Shown here: positions 7,878-15,817 of the stretch, one piece after another | Layout of the letters: the number at the start of each line of letters is the position of its first letter | Position numbering within the stretch: position 1 is the stretch's first letter | NCBI GenBank assembly: GCA_044449065.1 | Contig: JBIOHP010000002.1 | Span: 1-64,000 of the forward strand | Length of the DNA stretch: 64,000 nucleotides | From: JBIOHP01 sp044449065 | Lineage (GTDB): Bacteria; Bacteroidota; Ignavibacteria; UBA10030; SZUA-254 | Reading direction: 5' to 3' | Position numbers and translations under genes: made by a program | The notes under the pieces: generated by a model | The model's input: the letters and a program-made list of their open reading frames with translations, nothing else | Told to the model about the DNA's origin: nothing | The model's database searches: none

Positions 7878-8382
7878 AGTTCCACCAAATTAATGAATAT
7901 TTTTGTGCGGTTTAAAATGATTAAATGATGATTTAATAACTTATCGCTAAGTAATCTAATCCAATTATAGTGCCAAAGGAACTAAATTATTGATTATGCC
8001 GTTTTTAACCGATTTTTCAGATTTTTTAAAAATTTTTGCCTCTTTATTGATTTTTTCGTCATTGCAGAAAGCGATACTTATTTTAAGATACTGAACCATT
8101 TTTATTAAGAGATTGAAATTTAAGAAGTTACGGGTATTGCATTTTGCAACGAATTTGTTAATTTGGTCCCCTAAAAATCGCAAAATGGAGTTGGAATGCA
8201 TAAATAATTTACTTGGCGAGAAGGTAACGTTGATATAATTACAATATAACCTGAACTATTAGGAAAGTGGAAAATTTACCTCTTCACTGAAAACCTCCAA
8301 CTATTTCTCATATCTAAACTACCCTAATAACTTAATACCATCTCTAAACTGATTGTTCCTATTATACTACTATCCATTTATC
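7878..8382. other. Interval between the STAS gene and the sigma-54 activator
   Basis: 505 bp, AT-rich, with no credible gene (one open frame at 7965-8201 has no family features). It contains the STAS-gene leader and a possible sigma-54 promoter near 7961-7977. No clear terminator was found for the response-regulator gene. Confidence 0.5.
7961..7977 (-). promoter_or_regulatory. Possible sigma-54 (-24/-12) promoter for the STAS/exbB operon
   Basis: The minus strand reads TTTGGCACTATAATTGGAT: TGGCAC, five bases, then TTGG. This has the spacing of the sigma-54 consensus (TGGCAC-N5-TTGC) with one mismatch in the -12 element. It lies about 85 bp upstream of the STAS start, and the next gene upstream encodes a sigma-54 activator. 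The mismatch falls on a conserved base, so the call is tentative. Confidence 0.35.
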
Positions 8383-9708
8383 TTATAATCCGTACTTCTT
8401 CCGTTTCCTCCATAACGTCGCCGGATCGATGTCGAGGATATGTGACGCCTCCTCAAGATCCTTAGAAATTTTCAGTACGCGTGCAATATGCTGTCGTTCG
8501 ATCTCCTCAAGTGAAAGGAGATTACTCATAGATTCTTCCATATTTTGAAATTCGGATGGCAAATGATGTGTAAGGATCGGACCGCTTTTTGCCAATAGGA
8601 CGGCTCGCTCAATCACATTTTCCAATTCACGCACGTTCCCACGCCAGGGATATCCTGTCATTAACTTGAGCGTTTCAGGTGAAATTTCGATTTGCATATT
8701 ATCTTTTGAAAATATCTTCACAAAATGATACGTCAAAAGGAGAATATCTTCAGGCCGCTCGCGCAATGGGGGAAGAGTGATTCTTACTGCATTAAGCCGG
8801 TAATACAAATCTTCACGGAAGCTCCCTTGCTCCAGGGACTCGGATATTTTTTTATTGGTTGCGGCAACAACCCGGACATCCACCTTGCGCACGAGGTTCT
8901 CGCCTACCCGTTCAAATTCCCTGCTCTGAAGAAAGCGTAAAAGCTTCACCTGGATGGCTGGTGTGATCTCACCGATCTCGTCCAGAAACATCGTTCCCCC
9001 GTTCGCGGCTTCAAATTTTCCTTCGCGGTCACGCAGCGCTCCGGTGAATGCTCCTTTTGTATGTCCGAACAATTCACTTTCCAGCAGACTTTCGGCAAGC
9101 GCCGCGCAATTTACTTTCACAAACGGTTTATCTTTTCTATTGCTGCAGTCGTGGATATACTGACCAACAAGTTCTTTCCCTGTGCCGCTTTCTCCTTCAA
9201 TCAACACTGTAAGATTGCTGTCAGCGACCTGGTGGGCGAGCTCGAGCTGCTGCAGCATGTTCGTATTGCGTGTGATAATTTCCGATGGGGGAATATCCGC
9301 CAACCGCCGTCGTAATGCATGCACCTCCTTTTGAAGCCGATGATGCTCAAAAACTTTTTCCGTGAAAACTTGAAGCTCTTTCAGGTCAAACGGTTTTTGA
9401 AGAAAATCGAATGCCCCTTCCTTGATCGCCTCAACCGCGCTATCGATTGAGCCATGGGCGGTAATTATCACGGATGTAGTTAACGGGGATTTTTGTCTGA
9501 TCTCTTTTAAAACTTGCATGCCGTCAAGAGGGGTCATCATGAGATCGATAAATGCGACATCATATTCCGTTTCAACGACAGATTCCAGAGCGTCTAAAGG
9601 ATTCGAAAAACCTCGCACGGCAAACCCGTTTGCTTTCAGTCCAAGAGTCAACGTCTTGAGAATATTCGGTTCATCATCGATGATGATGATACTGCCTCGT
9701 GTATTCAC
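8383..9708 (-). CDS. NtrC-family sigma-54-dependent response regulator
   Basis: 441 residues. Receiver domain (1-120) with acidic residues D11 and D12 and phospho-acceptor D55; AAA+ sigma-54 interaction domain (about 145-375) with Walker A GESGTGKE (172-179), the sigma-54 contact loop GAFTGA (219-224) and Walker B GTMFLDEIGE; and a C-terminal Fis-type helix-turn-helix (about 400-441). All residues needed for ATP-driven open-complex formation are present. Its start overlaps the histidine kinase stop by 4 bp, so they form a two-component pair. Targets are unknown; the STAS/exbB operon next to it is one candidate. Confidence 0.95.
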   Translation of the reverse strand: MNTRGSIIIIDDEPNILKTLTLGLKANGFAVRGFSNPLDALESVVETEYDVAFIDLMMTPLDGMQVLKEIRQKSPLTTSVIITAHGSIDSAVEAIKEGAFDFLQKPFDLKELQVFTEKVFEHHRLQKEVHALRRRLADIPPSEIITRNTNMLQQLELAHQVADSNLTVLIEGESGTGKELVGQYIHDCSNRKDKPFVKVNCAALAESLLESELFGHTKGAFTGALRDREGKFEAANGGTMFLDEIGEITPAIQVKLLRFLQSREFERVGENLVRKVDVRVVAATNKKISESLEQGSFREDLYYRLNAVRITLPPLRERPEDILLLTYHFVKIFSKDNMQIEISPETLKLMTGYPWRGNVRELENVIERAVLLAKSGPILTHHLPSEFQNMEESMSNLLSLEEIERQHIARVLKISKDLEEASHILDIDPATLWRKRKKYGL

Positions 9709-11573
9709 AGGGAACCCTCCTGACCAAGGGGAAGACGAACGGAAAATGTGCTGCCCTTTTGGAGTTCACTCACCACCCAAATTTTACCGCCGTACATTTC
9801 CACAATATCTTTGGCAATCGAAAGTCCCAATCCCACGCTGCCCGGCGTAGCATCGAGAGTGCGTTTCACCTGAACAAATTTATCGAAAATTTTATCGAGG
9901 TATTCGGCGGGGATACCCTCACCGGTATCTGCAACCGTCAACAAGATGCTGCGGTTATCGCTGCAGGCGGCGACTTCCACCTTTCCACCCCCCAGCGTGT
10001 GTCGGAGCGCATTGTTCACAAGATTCGAGATGACCCAGGAGAGATGTTGTTCATCACTGAACAGCATCGGGAGTTTCGGATCGATCTTCATAATCAGTTC
10101 AACACCCTTTTCCTGAAATTGCAGTTGCATCGGTTTAATGGTTGATTCAATTACCCTTTTCAGATCTACCTGTTCTTCCCGCCTGATGAGCTCTCGTGAT
10201 TCAAGCTTGGAAAGTTGCAGCAGTTCCCGTACAAGTTTTGTCAATCTGTCACAATCCTGTTTAAATGATTCAAGCAGTTCATGCTGGGGAATCGTCAACG
10301 GTCCCAACATCTGTTGACGGAGAATATCGACACCGATGTTAATGGAGGTCAAAGGCGTGCGGAATTCGTGGGAAATGGTTGCCATGAAGTCAGATTTCGC
10401 CTTGTCCAACTCCCTATATTGAGTGACATCTTGGAGGACAAGCACAATACCATCTTTACGTCCATGGCGCGAGAGGATAAAAGATATTTGCGGCCTGAAA
10501 TAAACTTTCTTTTCGTTCTCCACAAATTGAAGAAAAGGATGTGTACTCGTTGAAAATTTATCCGGAGTTCGGAAAATTCCGGTTAACCGTTCATCGGTTG
10601 TAATTTCTTCTATCGTTTTGCCCACCGCGTCGTGATTCTTGATTCCCAGAAGCTTTTCAGCCGAAGGATTAATTAATTGAACAATCGCCTGCGCGTCGCA
10701 AACGATAATCGCGTCAGAAATGTTACCGACTATTGTTTCAGATTTTTGTTTTTCAAGCAGGATCTTTTGAATGTTTAATGCTTCATACATCCGCAAACGT
10801 TCCGTCATCTTGTTGAACTCGCGGCTAAGCTCGCCGATTTCATCTGTGGTTTGCACCTCTGTCTTGAGGTCCAACCTCCCGCGCCCGATCTGGTGTACCG
10901 TCTCAGTTAATTTTTCCGCAGGAGCGATAATCCGCCTTGTGAATTGCGTCATTGTGATAATACTTAAACCTATAGCAAGGAGAGAGCCGGAGATAATTGC
11001 AAGTATCGATTCGTTTGCAATCTTTTTGGTCTGGTTATTCAATTGAAGCATTTGTTTCTGGTTTTCCTCCACGAGCCAGAAACAATTATCGGATAGCCGC
11101 TCGAGAAATGGTGAAATATTATTATAATGAAACGCCTTCGCCCCATCGAAGTTTTTTGCGGTCACAAGAGACTTTAGTGAATCCATCAGCATGATGAAGC
11201 CCTCGTAGGTAACGCCGATGTTCTCGATAATGAGACTATCTTCGGGAATGGTGTGATATTTATGCGCTTGTTTGAACGACTCCCTAAAATCCTCATCAGC
11301 TTTGGTGTATTCGATCCGCCCATTTAGGATATCTCTATTGAGAAGCGATGAAATTGCGTGGTGATGGCTCTCGATTGCTCTTGCCATATTTTCAACAGCA
11401 ATGACATCCTGGTAATTTTCCCCCTGGAGCATATCCAAGGATTTGGTTAATCTGCCGAAGTTCATAATTGTCCAAACGGCAACGGAAGTATTAATCAGCA
11501 CTAGAACAACATATCCGAAACCGATTTTAAAACGAAGACTTCTGAAAAAGGGTATGTGAGTAATCGAAGCCAT
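9705..11573 (-). CDS. Sensor histidine kinase (HAMP-PAS-HisKA-HATPase)
   Basis: 622 residues. Membrane helix about 18-38, a helical periplasmic sensor (40-185), membrane helix about 190-210, HAMP (211-263), PAS (about 275-385), a HisKA dimerisation domain with phospho-accepting H402 in SHEFRTPLTS, and an ATPase domain with NLVNNALRHT, DTGEGIP and GLGLSIAKDIV. The periplasmic part resembles the four-helix-bundle sensors of chemoreceptors, ligand unknown. It overlaps the sigma-54 activator by 4 bp (ATGA), which identifies that protein as its partner. Confidence 0.95.
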   Translation of the reverse strand: MASITHIPFFRSLRFKIGFGYVVLVLINTSVAVWTIMNFGRLTKSLDMLQGENYQDVIAVENMARAIESHHHAISSLLNRDILNGRIEYTKADEDFRESFKQAHKYHTIPEDSLIIENIGVTYEGFIMLMDSLKSLVTAKNFDGAKAFHYNNISPFLERLSDNCFWLVEENQKQMLQLNNQTKKIANESILAIISGSLLAIGLSIITMTQFTRRIIAPAEKLTETVHQIGRGRLDLKTEVQTTDEIGELSREFNKMTERLRMYEALNIQKILLEKQKSETIVGNISDAIIVCDAQAIVQLINPSAEKLLGIKNHDAVGKTIEEITTDERLTGIFRTPDKFSTSTHPFLQFVENEKKVYFRPQISFILSRHGRKDGIVLVLQDVTQYRELDKAKSDFMATISHEFRTPLTSINIGVDILRQQMLGPLTIPQHELLESFKQDCDRLTKLVRELLQLSKLESRELIRREEQVDLKRVIESTIKPMQLQFQEKGVELIMKIDPKLPMLFSDEQHLSWVISNLVNNALRHTLGGGKVEVAACSDNRSILLTVADTGEGIPAEYLDKIFDKFVQVKRTLDATPGSVGLGLSIAKDIVEMYGGKIWVVSELQKGSTFSVRLPLGQEGSL

Positions 11574-12049
11574 ATGCTACCAATATATTCAGAAATCAAT
11601 GGAAATTCAACAAGTATACAAATTGCTCGTTTTCTGGTCAATCCAGTTATCTCATTCTCAAGGAACTTTGAGTTTTGGGGAATTTCTTGGTTTTATTATG
11701 TAGTTTTTTCTCCATAGCCAGACTAGTAAAGAAGCAGATGGGGAATTAGCCACAAGGCGGTCGCGGGTTTTGGGATAGCAGAGAAACGCAAATTATTCTG
11801 ATGACGAGGCCAGTACAGGTGACATCAATTACTATACCCCGCGAGGTTTATTGGTTGAAAGGGCATTTCAGGAGAACGTGATAAGGGAGGTATCACAATT
11901 ATTGCCGGAAGAAATCCAGCCCGTTATCTACTGGGCATGATAGATTCACCGTCATCGAAAGTTATTCCGATTGCAAAGACTCGCTACCAATGCATTGATC
12001 CAACTAACGTAATCGGTAAAAAGTAAAACCCGAAAGAATTGCCTTTCGG
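11574..12049. other. Gene-poor interval with a possible gene relic
   Basis: 476 bp. On the plus strand 11785-11940 reads as protein-like sequence (DINYYTPRGLLVERAFQENV..., ending at TGA). A +1-shifted frame beginning with an ATG overlapping that stop runs to 12026 (MIDSPSSKVIPIAKTRYQCI...). The upstream end is closed by a stop codon and no start is obvious. This may be the tail of a decayed gene; no family was recognised. Confidence 0.25.
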
Positions 12050-12050
12050 T
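12029..12050 (-). terminator. Intrinsic terminator of the CheY-like gene
   Basis: ACCGAAAG pairs with CTTTCGGG around a 6-nt loop, followed on the minus strand by TTTTACTTTTT. The first bases of the stem overlap the stop codon region of the response-regulator gene. Confidence 0.7.
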
Positions 12051-12433
12051 TACGACCGCATCAGTTCTTTGAGTCTACGTTCAATCTGATCGATATCGAT
12101 CGGTTTTTGAAGGATACCGAACACGCCGATCTTACGCGCTTTCTCATAGATCTGGTTATCCTTATAACCGCTGATAAAGAGGAACGGTATCGATGAGGTT
12201 TTGGGGGAGGTTTTCACCTGTTTGAACATTTCCAATCCATCAACCCGCGGCATGACGATATCGGAAATAATCGCGTCCGGTTGAAACGATACAAGTTTAT
12301 CCAACCCTTCTTGTCCGTCATTGGCGACAACGACCTCATATCCATCGCCTCGTAAAAGATTTGCGAGTAACTCGGAAAAACCGGTTTCATCCTCGACAAG
12401 TAAAATTTTTTTAACGCGTTTATCTGTAATCAC
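12050..12433 (-). CDS. Single-domain CheY-like response regulator
   Basis: 127 residues forming one receiver domain with acidic pocket E14/D15, phospho-acceptor D58 (SDIVMP), a conserved Ser in LFISGY, and the Lys of LQKP. There is no output domain, so it acts by binding partners, as in phosphorelays or motility switches. The start is GTG at 12431-12433; no in-frame ATG fits the domain. It is monocistronic with its own terminator and encodes no kinase; the kinase at 9705-11573 is a possible donor but already has an adjacent partner. Confidence 0.9.
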   Translation of the reverse strand: MITDKRVKKILLVEDETGFSELLANLLRGDGYEVVVANDGQEGLDKLVSFQPDAIISDIVMPRVDGLEMFKQVKTSPKTSSIPFLFISGYKDNQIYEKARKIGVFGILQKPIDIDQIERRLKELMRS

Positions 12434-12837
12434 TTTTCATTCAATAATAATTTGATGATAAAAAACCTAGTGAATTATGCGCCTCATCCACACCTAATGT
12501 ATTCTAATCTCATTGAAGAGTCAATAAGATAAGAATTTTTTTATAAAAATTCATCACCATGCCGTTCCGGATCGAAGGATGGCAACAATGACATACCCTA
12601 TAATGAGACACAGGATAATGATTATACGAAGGCGGTTTTCTTTATTCATGCCTTAAATTTAACCATTTTTGACAAATATGCAACTTTCCCTGTTGAAGAT
12701 TTGCGTTTCTACGAGTTCGTTCAGATTGAAAAACCTACGTTGAGGATGCTGTTAAATGGAAGGAATAAAATGAAGTGGGCAATTTTCCCGGCGAATCCTT
12801 TGAGATTAGAATTCGCCAGGGTACTGCCAAGCGCGAT
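12434..12837. other. Interval upstream of the CheY-like gene
   Basis: 404 bp. Apart from the 31-codon membrane microprotein at 12554-12649 nothing protein-like was found. It should contain the promoter of the CheY-like gene. Confidence 0.4.
12554..12649 (-). CDS. Putative 31-residue single-helix membrane microprotein
   Basis: An ATG-started frame of 31 codons reads MNKENRLR, then about 19 hydrophobic residues (IIIILCLIIGYVIVAIL), then RSGTAW and a stop. A charged N-terminus, one membrane helix and a short polar tail is the usual design of bacterial small membrane proteins. It stands alone in a 404-bp gap, with AAGGC upstream of the ATG at best as a ribosome site. No family was recognised, and a chance frame cannot be excluded. 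Confidence 0.4.
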   Translation of the reverse strand: MNKENRLRIIIILCLIIGYVIVAILRSGTAW

Positions 12838-14025
12838 TTACCTTCCCCCTTTTCTACCTCCGATAAGTTTCCGAATGATAATATCTGCATTTGAAGTTTC
12901 CAGGGTTATCGTCTCCCCTCCCCCGTTAAGAATATAGGTAGCAGTTATTTCACCCTCGTCTTCATCCGTATGGTAATTCTCCGATTTAAAATCCGACTTG
13001 ATGCGGTATTCATCTTCGTTGTTCCACCTGCCGTTAAATCGGATGCGGGCGTTTATTGTAGCTTTTGCATCTTCCGGAAGATATATCTTCACTTCCCCCG
13101 CTGCGGTAGAAAGTTTGGATTTGCCATTCCCGCTTGGTATCAATTCCGCTTCCACGTCGCCGCCGGCAGTTTTTGCCGTTACTGAACCGGTGATATTTTC
13201 CAGGCGCAAATTTCCGCCTGCTGTTTTCGCGCTCACGATCCCGGTCGCCGACGAGATTTCGATATCACCACCGGCAGTTGAGAGTGTTGCCCTGCCCCCG
13301 ATCTTCCCAACCACAATAGTTCCGCCGGAAGTGGAAACATTTGCTTCGCCGCCTACATCCCCGATTCTGATGTCCCCGCCTGCAGTCCGGGCGTCTAATG
13401 TTTTCCCCACGTTCGCGATACGGATATCTCCCCCTGAAGTAGAAACATCGCACTTCCCATCCACTTTTCCCACCACAATATTTCCACCGGAAGTCCCCAA
13501 TCGCAAATCGCCCCGGATATCGTCGGTAGTGATATTTCCGCCTGAAGTTTTCATATCGATAGTCCCACCCAACGCGCCGAGTTTGATATTTCCGGCAGAA
13601 GTCCTGCCCATAATATCGCCGTTTAAGCCGGATTGAATATTAATATTTCCTTCCGAGGTCTCGATATCCAGATCGAATTCATCAGGAACATTGACCTCAT
13701 ACCGAATCTCGCAGGATGAACAGGATGATTGATTATCAATTCGCAAGGTATTTCCATGCATATCCATATTTAAATCCTCGAAATCATCCTCATCCTCACT
13801 CGTTGCCTTAACCGCTACCTCGTTCTTATCCCACGGGATAATCCGAACATCACCCGCCTCAACGGACATCCTCAACGTTCCGCCCTTTTGAACTTTGAAG
13901 GAATTAGTTTTTACCACCGGTTTCTGATCATCATCCTCACGTGCGGTGAGTATTGATGAAAATGCTATCATCAACACTATGGTCCAAAATAAGTCATGGA
14001 ATAGACAGATTTTATTTGTTTTCAT
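12838..14025 (-). CDS. DUF4097-type beta-solenoid protein
   Basis: 395 residues: a signal peptide or N-terminal membrane segment (about 10-28), then a long run of short repeats with the rhythm TSGGNI / TAGGDI every 17-20 residues (about 130-320). These are the strands of the right-handed beta-solenoid seen in DUF4097 proteins. A CSSCEIRY motif (about 96-103) supplies the only cysteine pair. Its biochemical role is unknown. It starts inside the stop of the anti-sigma gene (4-bp overlap) and so belongs to the sigma operon, a frequent context for this family in envelope-stress regulation. Confidence 0.85.
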   Translation of the reverse strand: MKTNKICLFHDLFWTIVLMIAFSSILTAREDDDQKPVVKTNSFKVQKGGTLRMSVEAGDVRIIPWDKNEVAVKATSEDEDDFEDLNMDMHGNTLRIDNQSSCSSCEIRYEVNVPDEFDLDIETSEGNINIQSGLNGDIMGRTSAGNIKLGALGGTIDMKTSGGNITTDDIRGDLRLGTSGGNIVVGKVDGKCDVSTSGGDIRIANVGKTLDARTAGGDIRIGDVGGEANVSTSGGTIVVGKIGGRATLSTAGGDIEISSATGIVSAKTAGGNLRLENITGSVTAKTAGGDVEAELIPSGNGKSKLSTAAGEVKIYLPEDAKATINARIRFNGRWNNEDEYRIKSDFKSENYHTDEDEGEITATYILNGGGETITLETSNADIIIRKLIGGRKGGR

Positions 14026-14990
14026 TGTTTGACCTCTCCAAGAGCTTCCTTCGCTCTGATTCTTATATAGTTATTATCATCGGATTTCATACGCTGCTTT
14101 AGGACGTCGAGAATATCCTGATCGAGCGGTTTACCTTCAACCCTTGCCGAATCGAGAATATTGATGACAGCAATACGGATTCCAGGATTAATATCATGTA
14201 CTAAAACACTTATCAGTGTTTTCTTAATCTCGTCATCGACAGTAAATTTTTGCAACGCTTTAAGAGCTTCCTTTCTCACGGCTGGATTCTCATCAGATTT
14301 GAGCGCTTTGATCAATGCGTTTTTTATTACTTGATCCTGAACCACGCGCGTTTGATTTGATTGAAGCCCGATCGCATTCACCGAACGGAGCCGCACACCA
14401 GGATTGTCATCATTCAAGAGCGCATACGTTAAAACCTTCTGCACCCGTTCATCATTAACATTCCCCTTGATATGTACCGGCGTCACTGCATCAAAGGTAA
14501 ATTCGACTTCACCCGTTTCCCTGGGATTATTCAAAAATCGCACATTGCTGATTTTCGCATTCCCCTGGTCTAGAGAAGCGTTGGATATTTGTCCTGGGGC
14601 TTCTATCCTTTTCGATTGAATTTCCGGTGGTATTATAATTCGACCGAGAAATATTCCCACAGCAATAAACGCGACGCCACCAAGCGCAAAGGCAAATTTT
14701 GGAAAGAATAAGCCGCCAATAAATTCATTGAGGGAACTCCAGCGTTCCCGTCGTTTCTTTTCAAGTCGAAGCGCTGCCCTGAGTTCAAGGCGGGCTTCTC
14801 GTAAAAGCTGGTCGTCCGGTTCCACGGCTGGTGAACGACTCAATAACTTATTCATTCGGTCGAGTTTTGCGTGTTCATCGCGGCACTCATCGCATGTTTC
14901 GAGATGTTTCTTGAGCATTTCCCGCTCATCCGTATCCAACTCGTCGTACTGAGATAGTTGCACCCATTCTTTAAACTGATCGTGTTTCAT
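14022..14990 (-). CDS. Anti-sigma factor: zf-HC2 domain, membrane helix, HEAT repeats
   Basis: 322 residues. A cytoplasmic zinc-binding anti-sigma domain (H29-x3-C33-x2-C36), a membrane helix at about 98-120, and a periplasmic half (about 175-322) made of HEAT-like repeats (NPAVRKEALKALQKF, NPGIRIAVINILD). The first part should bind and hold the ECF sigma factor encoded upstream. The HEAT-repeat periplasmic module is unusual for this family and may sense a protein partner. It overlaps the DUF4097 gene by 4 bp and follows the sigma gene by 52 bp. Confidence 0.88.
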   Translation of the reverse strand: MKHDQFKEWVQLSQYDELDTDEREMLKKHLETCDECRDEHAKLDRMNKLLSRSPAVEPDDQLLREARLELRAALRLEKKRRERWSSLNEFIGGLFFPKFAFALGGVAFIAVGIFLGRIIIPPEIQSKRIEAPGQISNASLDQGNAKISNVRFLNNPRETGEVEFTFDAVTPVHIKGNVNDERVQKVLTYALLNDDNPGVRLRSVNAIGLQSNQTRVVQDQVIKNALIKALKSDENPAVRKEALKALQKFTVDDEIKKTLISVLVHDINPGIRIAVINILDSARVEGKPLDQDILDVLKQRMKSDDNNYIRIRAKEALGEVKQ

Positions 14991-15042
14991 TTCATTTTCT
15001 TTCTTCTTGTGTTCTTCCCTGATCTATTGTGTCGATTTTCAG

Positions 15043-15624
15043 TTAATATAAATCCTTCAATTGTTCACGCATGCGTTGAGTGGCGGTAAAAAGATATTTT
15101 TTTACCGTACCCTCGGCGCAATCCATCATTGAGGCAATTTCCCGCAGCTTATATCCCTGGTAATACCGCAAAGTAAACACCATTTTTTGCTGCGGCGATA
15201 ATGATTCGAGCGCTTGATGAATGGAATTGGATATCTCCGCATCCAGCATCTGTTGATCAGCGGAAGCGCTTTCGTCCATGATCGATTGACTCATTGAATG
15301 CGTTTCCCCATCATCGCCATCCGTTTCCTCATCGATGGATGCGTGATGATGTTTTTTTTTCTTCGCTTTATGAGTCAGGCATACATTCGTGGTGACCCGG
15401 TAGAGCCATGTTGAAAACTCCGAAAGCCCCTTAAATTTAGGAAGCCCGCGGTACACCTTGAGCAAGACTTCCTGATAGATATCCTTGGCGTCCTCAGCCG
15501 TACGGACGTAACCCGCAGCAATTGAAAGTACCTGTTTATCATATCGGTACACAAGCTGCTCAAAAGCCGAAATATCTCCGCCTTGCGCTTGTTGAATCAG
15601 TAACTTTTCATCATTTAAGGGCAT
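15043..15624 (-). CDS. ECF (RpoE-type) RNA polymerase sigma factor
   Basis: 193 residues. Region 2 (about 20-95) includes DAKDIYQEVLLKVYRGL and FSTWLYRVTTNVC, matching the -10 recognition segment. Region 4 (about 135-190) has LSPQQKMVFTLRYYQGYKL and a helix-turn-helix (MDCAEGTVKKYLFTATQRM). The linker is His/Asp-rich. Together with the anti-sigma and DUF4097 genes it forms a three-gene envelope-response unit that is probably autoregulated. The 194-bp gap to the divergent amidohydrolase gene holds the promoters of both. Confidence 0.94.
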   Translation of the reverse strand: MPLNDEKLLIQQAQGGDISAFEQLVYRYDKQVLSIAAGYVRTAEDAKDIYQEVLLKVYRGLPKFKGLSEFSTWLYRVTTNVCLTHKAKKKKHHHASIDEETDGDDGETHSMSQSIMDESASADQQMLDAEISNSIHQALESLSPQQKMVFTLRYYQGYKLREIASMMDCAEGTVKKYLFTATQRMREQLKDLY

Positions 15625-15817
15625 ATTTTTGAATATTTTTCGTAAGCTTACACTAATTTAGACTTAATTGGGTAAAAAAGGTTGTAGCTGAATTTAATAA
15701 TAATGTGCAGAAACGCAATATTCAGACGGAAGTAGCGAATATCAGGTTTTTGCTTCCCTCACTCATTCTCATTATCTTAAAACACCATTTAGTCCATCAT
15801 AGAAAGGATCCTCCTCA

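Noticed and set aside
7965..8201. 78-codon frame upstream of the STAS gene
   Set aside because: AT-rich, Lys/Asn/Ile-biased, no motif, and it overlaps the possible promoter.
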